Shown here: positions 36,251-47,162 of the stretch, in pieces
Layout of the letters: the number at the start of each line of letters is the position of its first letter
Position numbering within the stretch: position 1 is the first letter of the stretch
NCBI RefSeq assembly: GCF_040115645.1
Contig: NC_089576.1
Coordinates: 434,001 to 498,000, forward strand
From: Euwallacea fornicatus
Lineage: Eukaryota > Arthropoda > Insecta > Coleoptera > Curculionidae
Reading direction: 5' to 3'
Length of the DNA stretch: 64,000 nucleotides
Program-made: the position numbers and the translations under genes
The notes under the pieces: generated by a model
Databases searched by the model: none
What the model was told of the DNA's origin: nothing
Seen by the model: the letters and a program-made list of their open reading frames with translations, nothing else

Positions 36251-36358
36251 CAAAATGGCGGCAATCGCTGGTATGCCCTTGCACGAAGTTTCCGCCTTGA
36301 AATAAGCTCGTTACCGACCCGTTTCACTTTTTACCATCCATTAAGGAACGCTCTGTAT
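36251..36358. repeat. Dispersed repeat, copy 1
   Basis: About 108 bp that aligns with 49911-50012. Shared segments include AAATAAGCTC and TTTTTACCATCCATTAAG, in the same order and spacing. The copy ends in GAACGCTCTGTATA, which resembles the end of a TIR element, so this may be a terminus of a non-autonomous transposon. Confidence 0.7.
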
Positions 36359-38637
36359 AAAAAGAAAAGTCAAGTGGAATGACGATCCGACTTTTAAAGT
36401 GTGGGCTGGACCCCGCATAATGGACCTCACTGAATCGATTTCTAATTCGTAACAATGCCGCTGATGCGGCTCGTAAGAATTTCGAAAAAGCCTATATTGC
36501 CCGATATTTAACCTGAACTAACCCGATATTACCTCACCGTATTTTTTAACCTTCTCGAAAGCAGAAGGTCCTGCGCCCCTGATTTTTTGAACTTAATCAA
36601 AACGCTTCTGTGAAATAATCAATTACGAACGTTCGCCGTGGGTCTTTCGTGTAAATCGCACCGGAACCAGAACGAACCCGAGCAAAAAGACGTTTTACTG
36701 GTCCAACAGAAACTTTAATTGCTCACGGTTAGGTGGTTTCAGTCTTGTTGTGCCAGAAAGTCTGGATATTCGTGTGAAAATCGAGCCAACCCGGCAAAAA
36801 CCCGATTGGAAATGTCCCGGTTTCCTTGACCTACGAGCGTCTTAAATGTGCCACGTTGTTGCTCATTATTAAACCGCAGCCGGTGTCCTTATCGGGACAC
36901 TCACGGGGAATTGTAACGTATCCAATTTGATTGTACGTGAGCGGCACGACATGTCCGCTTCCAAGAACGATTAGGTGCCGGAGGCGGTCGGGTGTCCACA
37001 AAAGAGATCCTCATAGTCGAAACACTTAAGTTTTACAATTCTCAAATATCATAAAAATTCTCGTAAGCGCAGTTACGTCGTAAACCCTCAAAAACCGCCT
37101 TTTGTTGAGTCGGTGTGAAAAATTCAGGTAAAAATCGTAAAAAATCGCTGTTATTAAACGCGGTAAGTAAATTGCTTAAACATCCTCGCCATGCGGATAT
37201 TTCTGATGACATTACTTTATGGTTTTGTCCTCTGGCGAACGGCAAACAGACGTATATTAATTTTAATGTTAAAGAGCAATTTATTGCTAAATTACCATCG
37301 GAAGAGCGCTCGCATAAAGAATAAAGAAGATGCAGCCGATGTGGCTTTAAGTAATTAACAGTTTATTACGTGTTAGTTCTTCGTCAAACAAAAATTCGCG
37401 CAACTGCTGCTGCCCGCACCAGCGAGGAGTGCGGAAGACCGCAAGCAAGACCGAGAGGGTGCTCGATGCGTAATGCGTTTTTACAGGATAAGCGTCGTTG
37501 CGGGCGTAACCGTCCCCCTTACGCTCAATGCGGTCCGCGGACGTGCCGCGTTCGTTTTGCTTGTAATGCGCGGTACCTCGCCACGCCTTCGCGCGTAAGT
37601 CTTGGATTTTTAGAGCCGACAGCGGCAATTTACCAATAACGTTTAAAAGTCGTTTGTTAAACAACGATTTGCCGTTGTAATGATACGTTTTTAATTGTAC
37701 AGCGCCGAGCCCGCGACGCCGCAGCATTCCTCCTCAATTTCTTTGAGAACTCACAAGCATTGTTCGCTTCGCAGGAAATTGCTGTTGCCACTCTTCGCTT
37801 TTCATCCCCAAATATTGCTCACGCGTCCATGTACACGAAAATACGTGCAGGCAGCCAAATTTCAATGTTTATGTAGAGAATCTCGGTAACTGTGGGAGAT
37901 CGAGAAGACCGAATCGTCTCCCGAACAGACATCGATCGAATTGAGTCATCAATGGCTTTCGGTCATCTCTTCGCAAGGTGGAGGCGAAAGTCCGATTTTG
38001 GCCATTTTCGATTAACCTTCCTTATTTACTTGTTATGTTAGGTGCATGAGGACAATTGCTGCATTATCTGGACGATCTTTTGGACAAATTTCGCAAACGG
38101 CTCTGCCCAGGCGTCATAGGAAATAGGGTCTTTTTGCATCCAAATGACCTACGACAGGGGAGCTGGCGCAGCCCGAACTTACCTGTTCCATTAAAAACTG
38201 CTTTATGCGACAGCTGCAGCGCTTTACCTATCCATAACGCGCTTCGTTAATGGTTTATTTAATTAGCAAATTACAAAAACAATTGTCGTTAATGTTATCT
38301 CTTCGTTGCTCAGCAAGTATATCGTTTTATGCTGATTATTCCGATTGAACTATGGAAAATATAATATGCCGGAACGTTCTGTCGAAAGTAATAATAACGT
38401 TGCGAGGCAGGTTGTCAGTTTGGGACTCTCTCAGATTCAGGGGAAAGATGCGCAGTTTGGCAACGCTGCTCGGCGCTTCGGGCCTTCAACAAACCACGGA
38501 CGTGTCCATAGAATATATTTGTTATGTATTGTGTCGTGTAAATGTATGTAGCGGGCGATCGAGATGGACATTAACGGAGGCGCTACTAGTGAAATTAGAA
38601 AGGCCGCTTTCCCCTTAAAATAAATAAAACACTTTGC

Positions 38638-38716
38638 ACTCCCCAATTTTCACGAAAATACTTAATACCGGAACGAACTTATTAGCAAAAACCTTGGAAT
38701 TCTTTTATCACTCTGT
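38638..38716. repeat. Fragment of element B family (single end)
   Basis: It aligns with the right end of the element at 28336-29174 (29095-29176). Shared segments are ACTCCCCAATTTTC/GCTCCTCAATTTTC, ATACTTAAT.CCGGAACG and CTTATTAG.AAAAA, then a CWCTGTA end followed by TCAGACA. No matching left end was found nearby, so it is probably truncated. Confidence 0.65.
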
Positions 38717-39436
38717 ATCTCAGACAAAAGAGTGCGAAAGCGGGCCCACGTTCACATGAACTTTGTTTCTCATTTCGGTCGCTGGAACCTTCAATAAACG
38801 ATCGTCGGACTTATTTCGAAACATCCCGTATACGTCTTCCATCTCACACGCAGGGAAACTACGCGATTGCTCATGGAGACGCCCCGAAATGAGCCCCCAA
38901 GAAACGTATATCGGGAAAGTGCGCTCGATGCAATGTGACACTTTTCCGGAAGCATTACGCTGATGACGCAGCAGTTCCAGGGGCCGAAAGTACTCTGGGA
39001 CCGCGACACGCCACAAGTTTGTTAAGCATGGGGCGCCGCAGGCCAAATGCTTGATAGGTGACAAACATAAGTTAAGGTGTTTTAAGTAGTTCGGAGCGTT
39101 GTTTGAGAAGTTCCCGTCTTGTTAGTTGCTGCGCATGTCTAAATAAAATTGATTCAGTCTCGTAAAGTTTGAGATGCGGTCGCCTTATCGTGTAACCCAC
39201 ATGAATGTATCTGCTATTGCTTTCGAAAGATATTTTAATCGGTATCCCGGAAGAAGACTCGTAATTTCTCAAAATCGAGCTTTTGGCCCCGAGAAATTTT
39301 AGCGCCTTCACCAAAATGGTCTAAAAAATAAAAAAAAAAAAGACGTCGAGACTATTTTCTGTTCTTTTCTTTTCTGTTTCCCGTAATTGCCAAGATTTCC
39401 TCTATGCACGTGGAAGTTACCCCCATGGACCATTTA

Positions 39437-39468
39437 CCCCCCCCCCCTCCCCCCCCCCTCCCTTCCCC
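39437..39468. repeat. Poly-C tract
   Basis: A 32-bp almost pure C run, interrupted only by isolated Ts. The minus strand is correspondingly G-rich. Such runs may also be a site of assembly length error. Confidence 0.85.
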
Positions 39469-42400
39469 ACTGGTTCACGACTGCTACTGTAGCACGTTCA
39501 GCGTCGCCTCTCTTCAAAAACTAAAATAATTTCCATGTGAAATGTATGAAAAATTGTTGCTTCATCTCTTATCGGACGCATTCACTTACTGGACACAAGA
39601 CCTTGAATGTCGTTTTTAGTTCATTATTACTTGTTAGATTCGGAGTTTATCCAATCTCACGTCCAAGAAACGTCTAAATTCACTGGGAAACGACGTTAGT
39701 AATCATTGTGGTAGAGCACCAAACTTGGCATTATTATTGAATGATTCGATCGGTGTAAGCTTCCACGTCGACATCGTTGCTACGCATAAAGTTGATTATT
39801 CGAACGATAAAACTTTTTCCTGTTGAAGTGGCACTACTTTTCAGTCATCAACAATTTCATTGGGTTTTTCTCAATGAAACGTTTTATGCAAAGTCCATTA
39901 ATTGGTTTGGCAATAACGGAACACACCTAGTTCGTTTCGCTGTACGAAATTTATGACTGAATTTGTTGAATAATTAAGTTGGTTATGATGAACAGTAAAA
40001 TGCGAGCCTGTAGGGTTCACCATTAACGGTTTAAACCCACTCATTCGTCTAATAAATAACACCTCTTTGTAGGCAACCCGTCATACACGCGCGCATCGGA
40101 CCGAACGCAGCTATATTCCAAACGGGCTAGGTTTACCCCGAAGATGTTATGAACTGCGAATGGGTGAGTCGCTGCCCTAGAATGGACGTTTCAACACAAA
40201 CAGGGTTCAAAATGTATCGCACCGAGGTGCGGGGTTCGATGTGGTTTTTCGCACTTATAATTGAATCTAGATTCCTTTCGCTACATATCTCGATGACCGT
40301 TGGAGGAATTTCGGGCCAAAAAACTACAGAACGATGTAGCAATCATTTTCGTTTCTGAGATGTGCGGTCAGCCCAATTTCGCGATTTTGAGGGTAATTAA
40401 AATGGCTCAGTCGGCATTTGAAAGCCTCCAGCAGGGGCACCTCCCCGAGTTAAGGTGCCACATCAAGGTAAAGTTTGCTCCGCAAACTGTCGTCACCCTG
40501 CTCGCATACCTCTACCGCCTCCCGCCAGACTACCAGCAAATTTCTGAGCCACTCTCACGTGAAAACCTGAAAATACCAACCGTAAATTGTTTGTATAGTA
40601 GGCAGAAACCTTTGTACCTACCTACCTGCATAGTTTGGTAAATATAACGCATACAGTGAGATTATCGATTACAAGAGACCATGAAAGAAAGCTGGTCGGG
40701 CCGGTCTCCTCTCTCAATCCCATGACCCTCGGATTCCATTTGCAATGGCGGAGTGCCTTCTGAATTCTAGAATTACACCGAATATGAACGCCCCGTCGTC
40801 GTTACCATAGAATGTGAGATTGTGCGACAGATGGCATTATTCCATTCCGTGCCGTTCCACCATCCTCGGTAGGACGAATTTGCTCCCAATGGATTTGAGC
40901 TGGTAGCATGGAAGGTGACTTGAGAGCATTCGGTAACCGTAGACGGTCGAAACCGGTTGGTACGCCTATGGCCTCGAAGTATTTAAGAAGAGGTAAAGGG
41001 GGATAAACGTGTAACACGGTAAACCAAGTGGGTGGAAACCACTCGTCCAGTCAGCAAGAATGGTGAGAAATGGACGAGTTTTTGATGAGACGTCTCTGGT
41101 CGGGTGTTTATCATAATAAAATGCGGTAATGGTGCCTTCCGAAGGTATTTGAGAGCGGCTAGTTTCTTTGACCGATGTAGATTTGCTTTTACAAGCCCGG
41201 CAGTAAAATATGGAAATCGTTCGCTGGGGCTCCGGTTTTTTACGACCAAAGCTGGTTTTTGAACGCAGAACCAGACGAACCCTTTTCGACAACAAACACA
41301 ACGTGATCGCCCCAGAAGCGCAGATTGAACGTTCGAATAATTGATACAGCAATATTCCTCAATTGGTGTTTATTGATCCGACCTAAAAGTAGGTTAACAG
41401 CGTTAACGCCGGGTCAAGTTTCGTAATAAGGAATGTTAATTAATAAAAGCGTTCGAATTGATGAATACAATGCGCATACTGTACTTGCTGCTAGGCGCAT
41501 ATGCATTTCATTAAAAGGCTTTCTATCGCCGTTTGTCGGTCTCCAGCGTCGGCTCCCGGAAAAGTAACTTTCCGATCCTTCGGGTTACGCCTTTCAGGCG
41601 ACATCAGTCCGAAATGGACAGAATCATTCTTGCTGGCAACTCATCCTCCCAGCAGATCATCGATCCGTGAATCGTTCGAGTCCTCGTTCGACTCATTGAA
41701 AAAATCGAAAATTTTGTCCCGTGACAAACGAGAAAAGGACAAAAGGTCCGGCACACCCACTAGGTATGTGCCCGCTTCCAAAAACCGGTGGGACTCGAAA
41801 ATGTCCCCCATAGGAGCTGTGCTTAATGTAAAACAAACACGGTTGCATCTTCACCACCAGAAATAAACCGTTGTCGAAATGATTTAATACCTTGCTCAGT
41901 CTACAAACATCTGAATAGGTAGGTAGAAGCGCAGATGTACAGGTAGAACTGTCTGAAGAATTTAGAATCGACGGGGTCACGGCCGAGAGACCGCAACGCT
42001 GTATTGGCTGGGTTTTAAAGTGAACCATGCACTGTCAAAGGCTCGTTTTTCTGATGGGTTAATCGCTGCCAGGAGGCCCATTGCCCATTATATTCCATTA
42101 AGTTTAAGGACCTACTTTGGGGCGGCAGAGCGGGACTCATTGTTATTCGTTCTGCGCTCAAGAGCATCACCTGCGTAAGTCCTAACACTGGGTCTCCATT
42201 TGGCGGCCCCTTGGAGTCCCGCGAGTTTGCTCGTAATTTCTCAAAAAAATCGAAAAAAATCGACCGTCGTCACCGAACAGTGTTGGATTTTTGGTAAAAA
42301 TCAATCATGTCCGAAATTGGACAGTCTGTCCGTCCCCTTCTAATTTACTAACTCGAAGAGGCAAGTTTGTTGAATTTATGACTGTTTCTGCGTCGCACAG

Positions 42401-42749
42401 GAAGAAGTGCAAAATGGGGCGTTTCAGGTCCTCCGATCTGCCCTGAGGAAGATCTTTTCTTTTACGAAAGCCACATGGCCGAGGTGGTGGATGAGAGGGC
42501 GCCAGTGGTGTCGGTCCCTAATTGCAGCGTGGCGGAAACCTCACTGATCTTCGTATAGCTAGTGCTTATGGAACTTCGTTCGTAGCGACGACGCAGGCGC
42601 GCCTCCTGACTGCAATTAACATGAGCGGAATTGAACCGTTTTGGGGTGATTATCTCTAAATCTCACATCCGATAAGGAGATTAATCTCAGCGAAAGCTTA
42701 CTGCGCACGTCAAATTTAACAGCAATAAAACCGTTAATGCATCATTAAC

Positions 42750-43938
42750 ATAGAGGGAAAAAGAGCGCGTACATCAAAAAATTAGATTGTTTCTGATCGA
42801 GTAAGGTGCAGAGACAAGTCGAAACAAGTCGATTGTTTGCGTTCAGTATTGTTTAGGTCTAGCAGAAGTTTCCGCCACGGGTCCTAAGAAGGAGCAAATT
42901 GCAATTGGATTGAGACAAGCCACGATAAGGCCGTGGAAAGAAGGAAAAACACACAAAGGCAATTGGGTAAAATTGTCGATAAGAGTCGTTCATCGGTGCA
43001 AGGGGGAATTCAACGTCACAAAGAGAGAGGAAATCGATCGGTAAGAGCAAGACCCGGCAGTCCCAAACAGTTAAATCAGAGAGGAGAAGAGCGCTAGGCG
43101 TCGAGGACTGTTGAGGAAGATCCCGAAGTCGGTGCTCCTAAGCCGAGGTTGAACAACAATTTCACAAAACCGTTTGTTCCGAGACGGTTCAGGATCCGTT
43201 AAAATACGATAGATGTAGAAGGTGTTGTCCGAACGAAGCCTTCAGTTTCTAAAACGAATTGGACGAAGATGTTGCAAAAATTCACGTAAGTGAACGTTTT
43301 GAGGTTTCGCGACCGAGCTGTCTGGATGGACGAAAATGAATTTCATCCTTGGGGTTCACGTGGAAAGCGAATCGCGCGGGGAAACCCCAACAACGAGGCC
43401 AATCCAAATCATTCAACGTCCACCATAAAGCGCGATGGCGGACGCGTGACACGGTGTGGTTGTCCACGTCGACAAGAGGAATGGAAGAGTTAGAACTTGT
43501 TGACTTTAAGATGCGTTTGCGTTTTCGGACATCTCGAAGAGAAAATTAAGACCTTCGGCCGGTAAGTTCGACTTGGGAGACAACTGCATTTGTCAACAAG
43601 ATAGTGATCCCAAACATACCGCGGGTGTTCTTAAAGAACGGCTGCTGTGTGACACTCCCAAGCAATTGCCCACCCCGCCTCACTCGCCAGACCTTAATCC
43701 CATCGACCGTTCGTGGGCGTTACTGGACCGAAGAGTATGAAAACATCAAATAATCTCAAACGTCGCGCTTGAAGAGATTGCAAGAAGAATGGTGGAAATT
43801 TCTCACGAAGAAACTGCTAAATTGGTCCAGTCAATGCCTGATGAGTTAATGGAAGCCATGGAGCTAAAGGGAGGTCCGATCCGTTACTGAACTTGTAATC
43901 AAATCGTTAATGCGCGCAAGCTTTTTTCCCGTTGCCAA
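42750..43938 (+). mobile_element. Degraded Tc1-like transposon (copy 1)
   Basis: Plus-strand Tc1-family relic surrounding the transposase pseudogene at 42880-43890. Possible inverted ends are 42751-42775 (AGAGGGAAAAAGAGCGCGTA) and 43908-43937 (read inward, AACGGGAAAAAAGCTTGCGC), which share GGGAAAAA and GCGCG. TA duplications are not clear, so the borders are provisional. Confidence 0.65.
42880..43890 (+). pseudogene. Tc1-like (DDE/D) transposase pseudogene
   Basis: Read across several frames, it shows the DNA-binding part (GPKKEQIAIGLRQATIR, WKEGKTHK, VQGVIQRHKERG, ARPGSPKQL) and then catalytic motifs. These are VWMDENEFHPWGS (first Asp), GDNCICQQDSDPKHTAG (second Asp) and LPTPPHSPDLNPIDRSW, where Tc1 enzymes usually have PIEHLW, so the third acidic residue appears as Asp. 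It ends with ETAKLVQSMPDELMEAM and KGGPIRY followed by TGA at 43888. Frameshifts and stops break the middle, so it is inactive. Confidence 0.88.
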
Positions 43939-44417
43939 ATTCACTTTTATTTAAATAATGTCAATAAACTTGATAATTGTTCACTCGTCACTATCACTAT
44001 AATTACAATTATTGACCTGCGCAATCGAGGGTAACATACGCTTGACTTAAGTTTAATCGTTGACTCATACTCTCACGGCCTGTGAGAGTTGAAGCGATTT
44101 TCTTGCACGCAAACTTTTTCCCGCCGCTGTACGTGAGGGCAGTGATGGTGAATTCGCAAATTAAGAACGGCCCTACAGGGTGTTCCGAAATAAAGCGAAG
44201 CGTCGCTTTTGTCTTAAACGGGGCCAGCTGCGTTTCGTTCACGTGATGGAATCTTCTCTGGAGGTCGTGGCAGGTCCAGGGTTTTTCCGAAATCTGGGAC
44301 GCAGCGACTCGAGGCTGCGACGTTTCGAAAGCACCTTCAGACACTTGCAGTGCCTCATAAAAAAAAATTCAATCGCAGTTAGGTCATGTTGTGATCATTT
44401 TGAGATGGATTCGTATA

Positions 44418-45037
44418 CAGGGTGTCTACTGAACGATGGCCCTAGTTTCAAGCGGTGATTCCTTCTCACATTTTATTAAAAAAAAAGCCCTAAGGAACGT
44501 ACGTCCTACCTTCATTCGTGTCCGCGGTACGTGGATGTCAAAGTTGAATTTTTCTTTCGGTTTTTCATAAGTATTTTCGGACTTTGGGGTAGTGCCTCGG
44601 TGAAATTCAACATTCAGGGGTTTCCCGAACGAAGAGTTCGAATATGATATCGGTCCTGCCGCAGTACGCAGGTGCCTGCTGTTACGTGTTAGCAAATTAA
44701 CGTTTTGATGAAGTAACGTGCAAGGAAGTTTTGCATCGTCGATATCTCGAAAACCGTCGCGATGGAGAGTTTCCGACCCAGTAAACTTCGTTTGCTTAAA
44801 GTTGCCGGGAGGACAATCTATTGGAGGTCAAAATGCGAGGTCTCTGAATACTAAATTTAGTCGAGGTGTTGCTTTTACATCCGAAAATACTTGAGAAAAA
44901 CCGAAAAAAAATTCTTACTTTGACATCCATGAACCGCGGACACGGAGGACGGTAGGACGTACGTCCCTTAGAACTTTTTTCATAAAAAGGGGGACAAGGA
45001 ATCTTCCCTTCAAATCCATCGTTTAGCGAACACCCTG
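44418..45037. mobile_element. Foldback-like TIR element with arms of about 220 bp
   Basis: The left arm (44418 to about 44635) and right arm (about 44820-45037) are long imperfect inverted repeats. Read inward, both start CAGGGTGT and share GATTCCTT, CCTAAGG.ACGTACGTCCTA, GTGTCCGCGG and GGATGTCAAAGT, then TTTTTCGG and AAGTATTTTCGGA. The central spacer is under 200 bp and nothing coding is present. Flanking TA lies at 44416-44417 and 45038-45039. The RNA or single strand would fold into one long hairpin. Confidence 0.88.
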
Positions 45038-45039
45038 TA

Positions 45040-46165
45040 TACAGCGTTGGACAAAAACTTTGGAACTTTTTTAAAATTTGAAATATTTCATTAATATTCA
45101 ATAGGTGAACTCTCAGCTACAACATTGTAATTGGTGTACCATTGGCAAAATATTTCGAATGTAATTGGCTTTGAAATATGCAAACAGATAGCTACAGTAT
45201 TAGCTATGATCGTAACAACTTTTGGAATTTATTTATATTTTTGTTTAAATCGGAGGGGAGGAACGCGCCACGCAGTACATACATCCTTCATTGAGGCACC
45301 TCTACTCATAAGGGAGAAGGGACGTACGATCCTTCTTAAATCACAAAAAAGTCGCGTTTCAATGCTGGCGAAAACGATTACGACTAAATTGTTTTGCTTA
45401 AACGATTAACAATAACAATGAAAAATGAAGCAAATTTTCAATATTTAGCGCAATAGCCTTTGGCCTTCGCAACATCTGCCACTCTATTTGGCACAGAATT
45501 AATTAATTTTTCAATCACGGCCGGATCCATTTCTGATCGAGCTTTTAATGGTAATTCGAACAGTTCCCTGTCCGAGCTGGGACTTCCCGTAAGTTCTCAA
45601 CTGGATCAAAATCGGGACTCTGGGACGGCCACTTCATAACGTTCCGACCACTCTTCGACCAATTCGGGAGCACGCTTTGGCTCGTCACCGCGTCGAAAGG
45701 TGAATCTAAGCGGCATGACCTCATCTGCATAGGGTTACAAAACGTTCCTCGAAATGTCTCTGTATATAAGCTCGTTCCCTCGATTTTGTCTCGAAAACCC
45801 GTACTGAATGACGAAAAGCGCCCCCGTACCGTTACAGATCATCCGCGGTGAGTCTAGTGAACTTCGGATCCAATTTCGGGCCTTAAGGTCGCCTTACGCG
45901 AGTCACGGCGTCACTTCTAAATAAATCAAACTTGGACTGGTCACTAAATACGACCCATTTCCAATCGTTTGGTATCCAGTGAATGTGATTTGGGCAAAAG
46001 CGTTTATACGCAGGTCTAAAACTATTTAAGGCATCTTCACGGAGCGTTCGCCTCGTTGTCCGACTTGAAGGGCCAGATGGTCCTGCCTGGTCGATTTCAC
46101 CCAGGACTTTCGTCGGGGATGGGAAAGGATGTCTTCTCGCAATATTTGAATGATTTCGGTTCAAT
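45040..46165 (-). mobile_element. Degraded Tc1-like transposon (copy 2, minus)
   Basis: TACAGCGTTGGACAAAAACT at 45040-45059 has the look of a Tc1 terminal repeat and directly abuts the foldback element end. A minus-strand transposase remnant follows at 45438-46164. The other end is not seen: similarity stops at about 46165, where a second Tc1 relic in the opposite orientation begins, so this copy lacks its N-terminal part and one TIR. Confidence 0.65.
45438..46164 (-). pseudogene. Tc1-like transposase pseudogene, 5'-truncated
   Basis: The minus strand reads GPSSRTTRRTLREDALN, FRPAYKRFCPNHIHWIPNDW, KWVVFSDQSKFDLFRSDAVT (first acidic position FSDxSKF), GTGALFVIQY, YRDISRNVL*PYADEVMPLR and a decayed second motif (FTFRRGDEPKR, normally QQDNDPKH). 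After a frame change come VMKWPSQSPDFDPVENLRE (third acidic residue) and INSVPNRVADVAKAKG ending CAKY and TGA at 45438. The catalytic second Asp motif is lost and the helix-turn-helix domain is missing. Confidence 0.88.
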
Positions 46166-46168
46166 TGG

Positions 46169-47162
46169 TTGATCCGTCAGCTTGGTGACTTCGAGAGGGG
46201 GCGGATTGTTGGGTGGCGCGAAGCGGGTCTGTCGGTCGGGGAAGTGTCTAGAAGAACTAACAGATCCTTAGGAACCACAGTGCGTTGCTACCAGGCAGGA
46301 AGGCCGTGGGCACAGAGGCACTGGGCGACTCAGAGGAACCGCAGAGCGCGAAGATCGTCGATCGCGACCTTTGGCCCTTAGAGACCGATTTAGCAGCAGT
46401 CGAGCTATTGCAAATCAGCGGTTTGAAGGACGTGGGAATAGGGTGGGCATGCGTACAGTGTATCGAAGTTTTGGCCTTTTGTCCTATCGTCCGCATTGGG
46501 TGCTGCCTCTCACTCGCGAACGTCGATCCAACCGCTTACAATGGTGCAGAGAGAGAGGATCCGGTGAGACCAAGAACGGACTCAGGTGATCTTTAGTGAT
46601 GAATCCCGCTTCTGTCTGGGGACGAACGACGGTCGGGCAAGGGCGAGAAGGCGACGGGGTGAAAGGCGAGATCCGCAATTTGACAGAGAGCGTCACGTCC
46701 ACCGTGCCGGAGGCGTTACGGTACGGGGTGCTGTCGCATATGGTAGCAGGTCGGCCCTAGTTTTCATCGGAGGCAACGTGACTGCCCTACGGCATATCCT
46801 AGGAGTATTGGAGCCGATGTGATTCCACATTTTCGAACTGTCCCGAACGCCATTTCCAGCGAGACAATGCTAGGCCTCGCGTTGCCAGGCAAACAAAAAC
46901 GTTCGCGGATCGACATCAAATCAACCGTTCGCCCTGGCCGCCTCGATCGCCGGATCTGTGTCCTATTGAACACGTCTGGGACGTGATCGGTCGCAGACCG
47001 TTGAATTTACAGCATCCCCCGCGGACTTTAGCAGCCCTTGCTCGTGAAGTTCAGATCGCCTGGAATGAGATACCTCAAGGGGACGTTGACAATCTTATTA
47101 GATCCGAGCCCGGGCGCATCAATGAGCGTACAAGGGACCGCGGATGCTCAACGCACTATTGA
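46169..47162 (+). pseudogene. Tc1-like (Tcb1-type) transposase pseudogene
   Basis: Plus-strand remnant opening with LGDFERGRIVGWREAGLS, the normal start of the HTH region. It continues in shifted frames with RDRFSSSRAIANQRFEGRG, FGLLSYRPHWVLPLTRERRS, VIFSDESRFCLGTNDGRARA (first Asp), DPQFDRERHVHRAGGV, YGSRSALVFIGGN, a QRDNARPRVARQT segment (second Asp), PPRSPDLCPIEHVWDVIGRR (Glu of DDE) and AREVQIAWNEIPQGDVDNLI, ending RGCSTHY with TGA at 47160. All three catalytic positions survive but the frame is broken several times. The 5' end, including any TIR, is missing, and it starts head-to-head with copy 2. Confidence 0.9.

Larger units (their letters stand above)
35211..42749. other. Non-coding region, 35.2-42.7 kb
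   Basis: No gene can be supported in 7.5 kb. Contents noted are a dispersed repeat (36251-36358) shared with 49911-50012, an unassigned block with long opposed ORFs (37.0-37.9 kb), a fragment related to element B (38638-38716) and a C-rich tract (39437-39468). ORFs at 40300-40641, 40966-41352 and 41501-41866 have no known domain or splice context. Confidence 0.5.

Noticed and set aside
40300..41866. Group of 88-128-codon ORFs on both strands
   Set aside because: Mutually overlapping, no domains, no consistent splice sites.
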